From Lentilactobacillus hilgardii DSM 20176 = ATCC 8290 (lineage in GTDB: Bacteria; Bacillota; Bacilli; Lactobacillales; Lactobacillaceae): 64,000 nucleotides of DNA. The notes below the pieces were generated by a model. It saw nothing but the letters and a program-made list of their open reading frames with translations, ran no database searches and was not told the DNA's origin. Shown one piece after another: positions 27,545 through 35,484 of this stretch. The stretch lies in assembly GCF_000159315.1 (NCBI RefSeq), contig NZ_GG669993.1, positions 170,351 to 234,350 on the forward strand, read 5' to 3'. Position numbers and translations under genes: made by a program. The stretch's first letter is position 1. Each line of letters begins with the position of its first letter.

Positions 27545-27796
27545 ATGTTAACTTTAAATATTAATGCAAATTTAGGAAATCAAGAAGTCGTTCTTTCGGA
27601 TAATTCTTATGGGCAACTGTCAGGGATTCGAGTGTTTGGTTCTCCAACCGGTGGTTCGCAGGTTATTCAATGGACATTCACCTCAACTGGTCACAAGCAC
27701 GAGGGTTTCGTATTCGCAGGCAATCTGACCGAGGGATTGGTTATTGACTCGATAACTGGGAAAGATCAGTATAAAATTCACTTTGTGATCGAATAG
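27545..27796 (+). CDS. Small hypothetical protein upstream of mvaS
   Basis: 83 residues, beta-rich pattern, neutral, no membrane segment (NINANLGNQEVVLSDNSYG, then FTSTGHKHEGFVFAGNL and KYKIHF-like end). GGGAGAG precedes the ATG at 27545. I do not recognise a family. It is followed after 109 bases, including a hairpin, by mvaS in the same direction. Confidence 0.7.
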   Translation: MLTLNINANLGNQEVVLSDNSYGQLSGIRVFGSPTGGSQVIQWTFTSTGHKHEGFVFAGNLTEGLVIDSITGKDQYKIHFVIE

Positions 27797-27828
27797 AATG
27801 ATCGTTACAAAGATGCTGCTTGATACAT

Positions 27829-27886
27829 AATGAGACGAAGATACTCCGCTTGATGTTTGAAAAGCCGTATCTTGGTCTCATTCTTT
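27829..27886 (+). terminator. Hairpin between the hypothetical gene and mvaS
   Basis: Arms AATGAGACGAAGATAC and GTATCTTGGTCTCATT (one mismatch) with a 22-base loop, followed by CTTTT and only 8 bases later by the mvaS ribosome site. It may be a terminator or an element of the mvaS leader. Confidence 0.7.
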
Positions 27887-27904
27887 TATAAAGGAGTTTT
27901 TTGG

Positions 27905-29095
27905 ATGACAGTAGGGATTGATAAAATCGGTTTTTACACATCACCATATTTTATCGATATGGTTGATCTGGCCCATGCACGGAATGAAGATCCAAAGAAA
28001 TATTTAATTGGTATTGGGCAAAAAAAGCAAGCCGTTATACCGCCAACTCAAGATGTTGTGACAATGGCGGCTAATGCTGCTCAAAAGATTTTGAGTGAGG
28101 GCGATAAAGAAAAAATTGATTTGGTAATTTTCGGAACCGAGACAGGTGTTGATAATTCAAAATCTGCCGCTATTTATGTCCAGTCGTTACTTGGGATTTC
28201 TAAACAGGCGCGATCTTTTGAAATTAAACAAGCATGTTATGGTGGTACGGCTGGTGTTCAAATGGCGGTGGATCATATTCGTTTACACCCTGAAAGTAAG
28301 GCGTTGGTACTGGCTGCTGACATTGCTAGATATGGTCTGAATACGCCTGGAGAAGTTACTCAGGGTGGTGGGGCTGTTGCAATGGTGATTTCTTCGAATC
28401 CACGAATCCTAGAAGTGGAAGACAAAAGATCGTTTCACTCTGATAACATTATGGATTTTTGGCGGCCTCTTTATCGTCATGATGCTGTCGTTGATGGTCA
28501 TTATTCAAATAGTATTTATGCTGATTTTTTTCAACAAACTTGGATGGATTATCGGCAAAAATACCATAGAACAATTGATGATTTTCGAGCATTAACTTTT
28601 CATCTTCCGTATACGAAAATGGGCTTGAAGGCGCTTCGCTCAATTATTGATCAAAGTAAACATCCAGAGGCTATATTAGAACAATTTGAAGCCTCTAGAA
28701 TGTATAATGCGCTTGTGGGGAATCTTTATACTGGTTCTCTATATTTAAGTTTAATTTCTTTATTGTCAAACTCGGAAGCGCTGAATCAAGATGATTTGAT
28801 TGGTCTTTTCAGTTATGGTTCAGGAGCTCAAGGAGAATTCTATAGTGGCCGATTAAGTGATCAATTTGATAGATCACAATTAAAAACTGATATGGATACG
28901 ATACTATCTGAGCGATCTCGAATCACAATTGAGCAATATCAAGAAATGTATCAAACCTTTTTACCACTCAATGAAGAAGACAAATTGTTTGATGTCTCTT
29001 CGGATAATAGTTGCTTTGTTCTAAAAGGACGCAAAGAGAATAGAAGAATATACCTGACCAAAAATGGATCGGGAGATGCTCAGTCCTTGGACTAA
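27905..29095 (+). CDS. mvaS: Hydroxymethylglutaryl-CoA synthase
   Basis: 396 residues. Condenses acetyl-CoA with acetoacetyl-CoA in the mevalonate route to isoprenoids. Seen: N-terminal GIDKIGFYTSPYFIDM, FGTETGVDNSKSAA, the catalytic Cys in EIKQACYGGTAGVQMA, the His-containing FHLPYTKMGLKAL and the GLFSYGSGAQGEF segment. ATG 27905 follows AAAGGAG. Its presence fits the absence of dxr from the uppS-cdsA-rseP block in this window. Confidence 0.96.
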   Translation: MTVGIDKIGFYTSPYFIDMVDLAHARNEDPKKYLIGIGQKKQAVIPPTQDVVTMAANAAQKILSEGDKEKIDLVIFGTETGVDNSKSAAIYVQSLLGISKQARSFEIKQACYGGTAGVQMAVDHIRLHPESKALVLAADIARYGLNTPGEVTQGGGAVAMVISSNPRILEVEDKRSFHSDNIMDFWRPLYRHDAVVDGHYSNSIYADFFQQTWMDYRQKYHRTIDDFRALTFHLPYTKMGLKALRSIIDQSKHPEAILEQFEASRMYNALVGNLYTGSLYLSLISLLSNSEALNQDDLIGLFSYGSGAQGEFYSGRLSDQFDRSQLKTDMDTILSERSRITIEQYQEMYQTFLPLNEEDKLFDVSSDNSCFVLKGRKENRRIYLTKNGSGDAQSLD

Positions 29096-29170
29096 TCAAA
29101 GTGAATCAAATTCAGAGAAAAAATAAGTCAATTAGATTGAAAGATTTCTCTGGCAGTCTATGTGAGTGCT

Positions 29171-29208
29171 AAAAAAGAGTCAAGACACATTGTATCTTGA
29201 ACTCTTTT
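29171..29208. terminator. Bidirectional terminator between mvaS and lexA
   Basis: AAAAGAGT-CAAGA on the left pairs with TCTTGAACTCTTTT on the right with one bulged base. It lies between convergent genes. Confidence 0.8.
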
Positions 29209-29223
29209 GAAGTGACTAAACTA

Positions 29224-29853
29224 TTAGTCGATGTCATTTCTATATAGACTAACGACCTTGCCTAAGATGCTAACCTTAGTCAGAATAATAGGCGCCATTG
29301 TATCATTCTCTGGTTGAAGCCTGAAATGATCGCTTTCTTTAAAGAATCGCTTGCAGGTCGCTTCATTTTCATCAGTCATGGCAATAACAATATCGCCATT
29401 GTCGGCATAAGCTTGCTTACGAACCACGACATAGTCGCCATTTAGAATGCCTGCATTAATCATACTTTCGCCACGAATTTGTAACATAAACAGGGTCTGG
29501 TCATCCTGCGCAAGTTGTGGTGGTAACGGGAAATAATCAGTTGCGTCTTCTACAGCGAGAATAGGTTCGCCAGCGGTAACAGTTCCTAAGATTGGAATCT
29601 GTTTTTGCTTAGGTGCAATGCCCAACAGTTCCATCCCTGCAGCCGTGACTTCAAGTGCTCTTGGCTTTGAGGGGTCCTTAACAATATAACCCTTTTTTTG
29701 TAACCGATTGATATGACCATGGACTGTTGAGGTTGAAGAAAGATTAACCGCTTCGCCAATCTCTCTAACGGTTGGCGGATAACCCTTATCATTAACTTTT
29801 TCCCAAATATAGTGTAAAATCTTGTATTGCTTACTTTCAGAATTCTTTGCCAT
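29224..29853 (-). CDS. lexA: SOS repressor LexA
   Basis: 209 residues. Represses DNA-damage genes until RecA-stimulated self-cleavage. Seen: winged helix with [20 protein letters not shown], cleavage dipeptide in [10 protein letters not shown], catalytic Ser in [11 protein letters not shown] and Lys in [16 protein letters not shown] 29853 is chosen because GAGGTG lies 8 bases upstream; an in-frame start 15 bases earlier overlaps that site. Divergent from the DUF896 gene across a LexA box. Confidence 0.97.
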   Translation of the reverse strand: MAKNSESKQYKILHYIWEKVNDKGYPPTVREIGEAVNLSSTSTVHGHINRLQKKGYIVKDPSKPRALEVTAAGMELLGIAPKQKQIPILGTVTAGEPILAVEDATDYFPLPPQLAQDDQTLFMLQIRGESMINAGILNGDYVVVRKQAYADNGDIVIAMTDENEATCKRFFKESDHFRLQPENDTMAPIILTKVSILGKVVSLYRNDID

Positions 29854-29891
29854 TTTCCGACACCTCATAAGTTACTTTAATTGTTGTTTTA

Positions 29892-29920
29892 ATCGTATCA
29901 TAAGTTTGAATAGATTTCAA
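29892..29920 (-). promoter_or_regulatory. Sigma-A promoter of lexA
   Basis: On the minus strand TTGAAA (29915-29920), a 17-base spacer and TACGAT (29892-29897) preceded by TGa. The LexA box overlaps its -35 by 3 bases. Confidence 0.72.
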
Positions 29921-29931
29921 ACACACGTTCG
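29918..29931. promoter_or_regulatory. LexA (SOS) operator between lexA and the DUF896 gene
   Basis: The minus strand reads CGAACGTGTGTTTG, matching the Gram-positive SOS box CGAACRNRYGTTY with a G in place of the last C. It overlaps the lexA -35 and lies at the -35 of the opposite gene (TATAAT at 29953-29958), so both are probably LexA-repressed. Confidence 0.88.
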
Positions 29932-29979
29932 TGTAATTTTAACTTTTTTTGTTATAATGGTCTTATTGGAGGAATATCT

Positions 29980-30264
29980 ATGAATGAAAAAGAGAAAAAA
30001 GAGCTACAATCAAAAATCGGTGATAACGTTTTAAAGGAAATCGTTCCCCGTATTAATGAATTAGCACACAAAGCAAAGAATGAAGGATTAACAGAAGTTG
30101 AAAAAATTGAACGGGCTGAACTACGTAAAAAGTATGTTGCTCGTTTTCGAGAAAACTTTAAGAGCCAAATTGAGTTAATGAAAGTTTATGATAAAAGTGG
30201 CAAAGAAATCACTTCAAAAAAGGTGAAAAACATTCAACGTCATAAGGGACTTCGAGACGACTAA
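29980..30264 (+). CDS. DUF896 family protein (YnzC-like)
   Basis: 94 residues, highly charged and helical. Seen: PRINELAHKAKNEGLTEVEK followed by ERAELRKKYVARFRENFK, the DUF896 signature. In Bacillus ynzC belongs to the SOS-induced yneA operon next to lexA. Here TGGAGGA precedes the ATG, TATAAT lies at 29953-29958 and a LexA box overlaps the -35. No YneA-like division inhibitor is seen beside it. Function unknown. Confidence 0.92.
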   Translation: MNEKEKKELQSKIGDNVLKEIVPRINELAHKAKNEGLTEVEKIERAELRKKYVARFRENFKSQIELMKVYDKSGKEITSKKVKNIQRHKGLRDD

Positions 30265-30365
30265 CCATTAATAATGACTTTTTTAGCTCATTTTACAATT
30301 AGGCTTTTATTTTCTTTAAGAATTGTGTAAAATTAAACAATGAGACTATATAAGGAGGCCTTGTT

Positions 30366-30590
30366 TTGGCAACTTGGATTTGGATTCTAATTGTTATTGT
30401 GGCCTTGGTCATTGGTTTAATTGGTGGTTTTTACGGTGCTCGTAAATATATGGAAAAGTACTTGAAAGAAAATCCCCCATTTAACGAAGATCAATTGCGT
30501 CAATTAATGTTACAGATGGGTCAAAAACCTTCTCAAAAGAAGTTGAATCAGATGATGCATACAATGCAAAGCAATATGGGTAAGAAATAG
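30366..30590 (+). CDS. yneF: UPF0154 membrane protein YneF
   Basis: 74 residues: one N-terminal membrane helix ([21 protein letters not shown]) followed by the conserved [14 protein letters not shown] and the C-terminal [18 protein letters not shown]. Start TTG 30366 behind AAGGAGG. The order lexA-DUF896-yneF is conserved with Bacillus. Function unknown. Confidence 0.93.
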   Translation: MATWIWILIVIVALVIGLIGGFYGARKYMEKYLKENPPFNEDQLRQLMLQMGQKPSQKKLNQMMHTMQSNMGKK

Positions 30591-30609
30591 CATTATCTTA
30601 GCCAACAAT

Positions 30610-30648
30610 AAAGAGACCATTCAAAGAATTTTGACTTGGCCTCTTTTT
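30610..30648. terminator. Bidirectional terminator between yneF and plsC
   Basis: Left arm AAAGAG, CCA and TCAAAG, right arm TTTGA, TGG and CCTCTTT, then a T run on the plus strand. Confidence 0.78.
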
Positions 30649-30677
30649 TGATATCATCAATGTTCATAGATGATTAA

Positions 30678-31328
30678 TTATTCAATTTTGTCGGTTGTAT
30701 TTTTCTTTGAAATGTCAACGTATTTGAAATCGGGATTGACGGCGTAATCTAAAGCATCAAAAGCAGTTTGCATCTGCTGTTCAACTTCTTTTTGATAGTT
30801 GTCATCCAGCTTGTGTTTCCGGTCGATATAAATTGGTTCACCAAAAGCAATTGTGACTTTTTTTCGGCTGAATAACCGTTTAAAGCTTAATGGTCCCTGA
30901 TAAACAGTTGGAACCAGTGGTACATTTGCCAATTGTGAAATGAGTGCTGCGCCACTTTTTAATTGCTCTGAATGGCGAGTCCCGGATGGAAAAAGGATAA
31001 GCGATAAATCTGATTTTTTTAAAATTCTGACGGGCTTTTTAATTGCCGAGGGGCCGGGATGGTCCCGGTCCACTGGAAAAGCGTTGGCGTGATCCAGAAT
31101 CCATTTTAAAATCGGATTTTTGAAAAGTTCTTTTTTTGCCATAAAACTAAACTTTTTTGGACTGGCTGCTAGTGCAAAATAAATTGGATCAAACCATGTC
31201 CGGTGGGGCCCAACTAAAATATAATTCCCTTTGGGCAGGCGTTCCTTATATTGATAATGCGCATTTCCGTTAATAATAAATACAAAAATACGCACAAGCA
31301 CACGGACAAATGAATAAAACAATCCCAT
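30678..31328 (-). CDS. plsC: 1-acyl-sn-glycerol-3-phosphate acyltransferase
   Basis: 216 residues from ATG 31328. Adds the second acyl chain to lysophosphatidic acid at the membrane. Seen: an N-terminal hydrophobic stretch, the catalytic HX4D box in VGPHRTWFDPIYFAL, the FMAKKELFKNP block and the LFPSGTRHSE block. The start is ambiguous: AAGAAGGA touches ATG 31328 directly, while TTG 31322 stands 6 bases from it and may be the true start. The final His-Thr/Asp spacing is normal. Convergent with yneF. Confidence 0.92.
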   Translation of the reverse strand: MGLFYSFVRVLVRIFVFIINGNAHYQYKERLPKGNYILVGPHRTWFDPIYFALAASPKKFSFMAKKELFKNPILKWILDHANAFPVDRDHPGPSAIKKPVRILKKSDLSLILFPSGTRHSEQLKSGAALISQLANVPLVPTVYQGPLSFKRLFSRKKVTIAFGEPIYIDRKHKLDDNYQKEVEQQMQTAFDALDYAVNPDFKYVDISKKNTTDKIE

Positions 31329-31411
31329 TCCTTCTTTCTTAATCTGATAAAATAATAGTAACTTAAACGAGAAGCGTTTGGCAAACAAATTTGTGAAAGG
31401 TTCAAAAAGTA

Positions 31412-32164
31412 ATGCGAGTGAAATTAAAAAAAAATGAACGAATTGATCAATTATATAGTAATAATGTTTCCATTATTCAAAGCAACGACGTTTTTTCGTT
31501 TTCATTAGATGCTGTTTTATTAGCAGAATTTGCACAGGTTGGAAGCAAACGGGTTAAAAATATCATTGATCTGTGTTCTGGTAATGGTGCAGTTGGCCTG
31601 TTTTTAAGCAGTGAAACATCTGCTCAAATCACCATGGTTGAAATTCAGGAAAAGCTCGCCGATATGGCAGCAAGAAGTATTCAGTTAAATCATTTGGAGA
31701 ATCAGGTACATGTTGTTAATGATGATTTAAAAAATACCACTCATTATATTTCCAAAGATTCAGTTGACGTGATTGTTTGTAACCCACCTTACTTTGTCAA
31801 TTATGAGACTAGTGAAAAGAATCCAAATCAGTATTTGGCTATTGCACGGCACGAAATTAAAACAACGATTGATGAAATCACTAAAATTTCGGCAGACTTG
31901 CTAAAAACGAACGCTAAGTTATTTGTGGTTTACCGTCCCGATAGACTCACAGATCTCCTACTGAGTTTACGGAATCATCATTTGGAGCCTAAAATATTAC
32001 AATTTGTTCGGTCTAAAACGACCTCAGAAGCAAATATGGTACTGGTAGAAGCAATTAAAAGTGGCAAACCGAATGGGTTGAGAATTCAAGAAGATTTAAT
32101 TACTCATGAAGGTAATGACTATTCAGGCAAAGTGAAGCGAATTTTATATGGAGAAACAAATTAA
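31412..32164 (+). CDS. tRNA1(Val) A37 N6-methyltransferase-like protein (TrmN6/YabB)
   Basis: 250 residues. Seen: the SAM-binding IIDLCSGNGAVGLFLSS, acidic VEIQEKLADMAARSI and the N6-methylase motif VCNPPYF. Family members methylate A37 of tRNA-Val or related targets. It overlaps the GIY-YIG gene by 17 bases; the same pair (yabB-yazA) occurs in Bacillus and many Lactobacillales. ATG 31412; AAAGG is 14 bases upstream. Confidence 0.92.
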   Translation: MRVKLKKNERIDQLYSNNVSIIQSNDVFSFSLDAVLLAEFAQVGSKRVKNIIDLCSGNGAVGLFLSSETSAQITMVEIQEKLADMAARSIQLNHLENQVHVVNDDLKNTTHYISKDSVDVIVCNPPYFVNYETSEKNPNQYLAIARHEIKTTIDEITKISADLLKTNAKLFVVYRPDRLTDLLLSLRNHHLEPKILQFVRSKTTSEANMVLVEAIKSGKPNGLRIQEDLITHEGNDYSGKVKRILYGETN

Positions 32165-32420
32165 AAAATATTATATATATGTTTTACTGTGTGAAGACCG
32201 TACTTTATATACAGGCTTTACAACGAATGTTGAAAAGCGCTTTCAAACTCACAAACTGGGAAAGGGTGCTAAATATACGCGATCACATAGACCAATTAAA
32301 ATACTATTTCAAAAGCAATTCCCAACTAAGCATGATGCTTTAAGTGCAGAATATGCGTTTAAACAATTAACAAGAAAGCAGAAATTGCAATACATTAATA
32401 ACCCGGACTCGTTTTTATAA
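32148..32420 (+). CDS. GIY-YIG domain protein (YazA/UPF0213)
   Basis: 90 residues, a single GIY-YIG nuclease domain. Seen: YYIYVLLCEDRTLYTGFTTN with the two Tyr motifs and the Arg in VEKRFQTH, then KGAKYTRSHRPI. The natural substrate is unknown. Starts inside the previous gene, so translation is coupled. Confidence 0.93.
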   Translation: MEKQIKKYYIYVLLCEDRTLYTGFTTNVEKRFQTHKLGKGAKYTRSHRPIKILFQKQFPTKHDALSAEYAFKQLTRKQKLQYINNPDSFL

Positions 32421-32477
32421 ATATCAGTGAAAAAATGCACAAACTTTCTGATTTTCAGCAAAAACAGCATATAAAAG

Positions 32478-32486
32478 TGTTATAAT
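32478..32486 (+). promoter_or_regulatory. Extended -10 promoter element of ldhD
   Basis: TGTTATAAT: a TGn-extended consensus -10 with no clear -35. The start codon lies 30 bases downstream behind AGGAGG, as expected for a highly expressed gene. Confidence 0.65.
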
Positions 32487-32515
32487 ACAAGTAACATGTT
32501 TAGGAGGTAATATTC

Positions 32516-33514
32516 TTGAAAATTATTGCTTATGGCATTCGTGACGATGAAAAACCATATTTAGATAAGTGGAGTGAAGAAAACCCTGATGTAGAAGTTG
32601 CATCAACTGGTGAACTGTTAGACGAGTCAACAGTTGATCAAGCAAAGGGTGCCGATGGTGTGGTAACATACCAACAAAAGCCTTACACTGCTGCTGTTCT
32701 AGACAAACTAGGCGAATTTGGTATCAAGTTCCTTTCATTACGTAACGTTGGTGTTGATAATATTGATGCTGATGCTGCAAAACGCAACGGTATTCAAGTT
32801 ACCAATGTACCAGCATATTCACCAGAAGCAATCGCTGAATTTACAGTTACTCAATTAATGAGATTGTTACGTCGAACAAATACTTTCGATCGTAAACAAG
32901 CTAATGGTGACCTTCGTTGGGCACCAGACATTGCTGAAGAATTGAACCAATTAACTGTTGGTGTTTTTGCCACTGGTCGAATTGGTCGTGCTGCAATGCG
33001 TATTTATAAGGGGTTCGGTGCTAAGGTTATCGCTTATGATATCTTCCATAATCCAGAATTGGAAAAGGAAGGTGTCTATGTCGACTCACCTGACGAACTT
33101 TATGCTCAATCAGATGTCCTTTCAATTCATGCACCTGCAACTAAAGAAAATGAACATATGTTAAATGATGAAGCCTTCAGTAAGATGAAGGACGGTGTTT
33201 ATATCTTAAACCCAGCTCGTGGTGCTTTAGTTGATACTGATGCACTTATTAGAGCACTTGATTCCGGAAAAGTCGCCGGTGCTGCTCTTGATGTATATGA
33301 AAATGAAGTTGGTATTTTCAATACCGACTTTGGTAGTTTTGATAAAATTCCTGATGAACGATTAAAGGGACTTATGAAACGAGAAAACGTTCTAGTCAGT
33401 CCCCATATTGCCTTCTATACTAAGCGTGCTGTTCGTAACATGGTTTACTTTGCGATGGATGCTAATAAGTCACTTATCTCAACAGGTAAGTCTGACAAGT
33501 TAGTTAAGCTTTAA
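32516..33514 (+). CDS. ldhD: D-lactate dehydrogenase
   Basis: 332 residues. Reduces pyruvate to D-lactate with NADH. Seen: N-terminal KIIAYGIRDDEKPYLDKW, SLRNVGVDNIDADAA, the coenzyme fold, and catalytic Arg (NPARGALVD), Glu (DVYENEVGIF) and His (VSPHIAFYTKRAV). The dinucleotide loop reads ATGRIG where the family has GTGxIG, so the first glycine is Ala. Start TTG 32516 behind AGGAGG. A strong terminator follows, so it is monocistronic. A related 2-hydroxyacid dehydrogenase is the only realistic alternative. Confidence 0.94.
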   Translation: MKIIAYGIRDDEKPYLDKWSEENPDVEVASTGELLDESTVDQAKGADGVVTYQQKPYTAAVLDKLGEFGIKFLSLRNVGVDNIDADAAKRNGIQVTNVPAYSPEAIAEFTVTQLMRLLRRTNTFDRKQANGDLRWAPDIAEELNQLTVGVFATGRIGRAAMRIYKGFGAKVIAYDIFHNPELEKEGVYVDSPDELYAQSDVLSIHAPATKENEHMLNDEAFSKMKDGVYILNPARGALVDTDALIRALDSGKVAGAALDVYENEVGIFNTDFGSFDKIPDERLKGLMKRENVLVSPHIAFYTKRAVRNMVYFAMDANKSLISTGKSDKLVKL

Positions 33515-33536
33515 AAGATCAGATGATCTGTTTAAT

Positions 33537-33578
33537 AAAAGGGATTTTCAACGGTTTATAGTTGAAAATCCCTTTTTA
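33537..33578 (+). terminator. Intrinsic terminator after ldhD
   Basis: Perfect arms AAAAGGGATTTTCAAC and GTTGAAAATCCCTTTT around an 8-base loop, then more T. Confidence 0.95.
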
Positions 33579-33607
33579 ATGCAAAAATTGTTGGAAATTA
33601 AAAAGGT

Positions 33608-33636
33608 AAAAAACGGCTGAGGTTAAACCTCAGCCG
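33608..33636 (-). terminator. Terminator of the HAD gene, overlapping its last codons
   Basis: On the minus strand CGGCTGAGGTT and AACCTCAGCCG form a perfect stem followed by TTTTTT. The stop codon of the HAD gene lies at the loop, so the last codons form the left arm. Confidence 0.88.
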
Positions 33637-34348
33637 CTAATTCTGATAATAATTCTTGTAGTTGTTCGCTGTTATTGACAGTTTGATCTGGAATGATATT
33701 TGGATCAATAATCGACCCATCATGATTGTTGTACCAAACGGTTTGCCAACCAGCCCTTTTAGCAGGCACAATATCGTTTAAATATGAACTACCTACATAC
33801 ATCATCTCATTACCGCGAAGTTCGAATTTTCGGTTCATTAGCGTAAAAATCATTGGATCGGGTTTTTTAGCATTGGCGTCCTCGGAAGTAATAATACTTT
33901 CCCTGTCAAACCAGTGCTGGAGATTTAATCTAGTGATTTTTGAAAGTTGATTTTCAGTCGATCCATTAGTAATAATGCCAAGTTTGAATTTTTCAATCAG
34001 TTTATTAAAAACGTGAGTTAACCCGTCAAATAATTGAATGTCCTGACTAAATTTGTTGTAAAGTTGCCAAAAGTCTTCTGCCTTCTTTTGTGTAAGGCCA
34101 TCAAGATTAAATTCTTTAAAAGAATGATGGAGACAATGAAAGCTAATGTCTGTTTTTGAAAGTTGAAATTGATTATCCAGATTATTTTTTGCTACAACTA
34201 ATTGTTCCTGCTGAACATAGTTGGAGAAAATTTTATTTATCAAATTGCTATCAACATCATTTGAGAATATTTGTTTGAAAGCTTCATTAAATGATGGTTT
34301 CTGATCGTACAAAGTATCGTCAACGTCAAAAACGATGGCTTTAATCAT
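33623..34348 (-). CDS. HAD-IA family hydrolase
   Basis: 241 residues. Seen: nucleophile IKAIVFDVDDTLYDQ, a helical cap (about 15-95), GIITNGSTENQL and the acidic motif ANAKKPDPMIF followed by MMYVGSSYLNDI, in which the usual GD is replaced by Gly-Ser-Ser. It resembles YjjG-type nucleotidases, but the substrate is unknown. GAGGAGGA-type site before ATG 34348. Convergent with ldhD. Confidence 0.88.
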   Translation of the reverse strand: MIKAIVFDVDDTLYDQKPSFNEAFKQIFSNDVDSNLINKIFSNYVQQEQLVVAKNNLDNQFQLSKTDISFHCLHHSFKEFNLDGLTQKKAEDFWQLYNKFSQDIQLFDGLTHVFNKLIEKFKLGIITNGSTENQLSKITRLNLQHWFDRESIITSEDANAKKPDPMIFTLMNRKFELRGNEMMYVGSSYLNDIVPAKRAGWQTVWYNNHDGSIIDPNIIPDQTVNNSEQLQELLSELAAEV

Positions 34349-34443
34349 ATAGATTCCTCCTCGTCACGATTAATCATTTTAACACGTTTTACAAAAGTTT
34401 AACAATTTTCTTAATATTTTTAACATCAAAATCATGTTATCGC

Positions 34444-34472
34444 TTGCTTTCGCAGTCAATTTTAGCTATACT
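34444..34472 (+). promoter_or_regulatory. Sigma-A promoter of rpsB
   Basis: TTGCTT at 34444-34449, a 17-base spacer and TATACT at 34467-34472. It leaves a leader of about 110 bases before rpsB. Confidence 0.75.
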
Positions 34473-34497
34473 CTTAAAGGTGTTTTAATTACACACT

Positions 34498-34592
34498 CGA
34501 TGTGATGCTATTGGTGTTGCTACAATTATGTAGTTCCAATAACAGATGATCATCGAGGAGGAAAAAACTTTAATGGAGGCTACTATATTATG
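34498..34592 (+). promoter_or_regulatory. Structured rpsB leader with a small upstream frame
   Basis: Nested complementary segments: CGATG (34498) with CATCG (34551), TATTGG (34509) with CCAATA (34536), and CTACA (34520) with TGTAG (34529). After GAGGAGG (34555-34561) an 8-codon frame (MEATILWL) runs from ATG 34573 to TAA 34597-34599 across the rpsB ATG, whose own GGAGG lies inside that frame. A ribosomal-protein autoregulatory leader is a possibility. Confidence 0.55.
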
Positions 34593-35396
34593 GCTGTAAT
34601 TTCTATGAAACAATTGTTGGAAGCCGGAGTTCATTTCGGTCACCAAACCCGTCGTTGGAATCCAAAGATGAAACAATACATCTTTACTGAACGAAACGGG
34701 ATTTACATCATTGATTTGCAAAAAACTGTTAAATTAATTGATGTTGCTTATAACTTCATGAAAGAGGAAGCTTCAAAGGGTGCTGTTGTTTTGTTTGTTG
34801 GTACTAAGAAACAGGCACAAAATTCAATTGCTGAAGAAGCTACCCGTGCTGGTCAATATTACGTTAACAATCGTTGGCTTGGCGGAACGCTTACCAATTG
34901 GAATACTATTCAATCACGTGTAAAACGTCTTAAAGATCTTAAGAAGATGGCGACTGATGGGACGTTTGATGTTCTTCCTAAGAAGGAAGTTTCATTATTA
35001 ATGAAGCAACGTGATAAGCTTGAAAGATTTTTGGGTGGTATCGAGGATATGCCTAAACTCCCAGATGTTTTGTTTATCGTTGACCCTCGTAAAGAGCAAA
35101 TTGCTGTTCACGAAGCTCAAAAGCTAAACATCCCAATCGTTGCAATGGTTGATACAAATACTGATCCTGACCAAATTGATGTTGTTATTCCTTCAAACGA
35201 TGATGCTATTCGTGCCGTTCGATTGATTACGTCAACAATGGCTAATGCAATCATTGAAGGCCGTCAGGGTGAAGATGAAGTTAACGAAGATACTTTCGAA
35301 AACGGATCAAAGACTGACAAGAAAGATTCAAAAGAGGATTCAATTGAAGATATTGCTAATGCTGTAGAAAGCAAGAGCAATACTGATAATAAGTAA
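34590..35396 (+). CDS. rpsB: 30S ribosomal protein S2
   Basis: 268 residues. Seen: [22 protein letters not shown] at the start and the family blocks [11 protein letters not shown] and [15 protein letters not shown]. The C-terminal 40 residues are acidic and Lys/Ser-rich, longer than in E. coli S2 (241). GGAGG lies 10 bases before the ATG. Upstream leader is structured. Followed by tsf after a hairpin. Confidence 0.98.
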   Translation: MAVISMKQLLEAGVHFGHQTRRWNPKMKQYIFTERNGIYIIDLQKTVKLIDVAYNFMKEEASKGAVVLFVGTKKQAQNSIAEEATRAGQYYVNNRWLGGTLTNWNTIQSRVKRLKDLKKMATDGTFDVLPKKEVSLLMKQRDKLERFLGGIEDMPKLPDVLFIVDPRKEQIAVHEAQKLNIPIVAMVDTNTDPDQIDVVIPSNDDAIRAVRLITSTMANAIIEGRQGEDEVNEDTFENGSKTDKKDSKEDSIEDIANAVESKSNTDNK

Positions 35397-35407
35397 TAGC
35401 ACTTAGG

Positions 35408-35457
35408 CTGACTCTATCGCTATAGACCTATTTGGCCTTGGTGAAGAGTCAGTTTTT
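35408..35457 (+). terminator. Hairpin between rpsB and tsf
   Basis: CTGACTCT and AGAGTCAG with a 29-base loop, then TTTTT. No new promoter is obvious before tsf, so it may act as a partial terminator that lowers tsf expression. Confidence 0.7.
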
Positions 35458-35484
35458 ATGTAAAGAATTAAGGAGGCCACTAAA

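Noticed and set aside
29162..29170. GAGTGCTAA, identical to a CIRCE right arm, after mvaS
   Set aside because: No TTAGCACTC stands 9 bases upstream, and the site lies between convergent gene ends where HrcA would have no promoter to act on.
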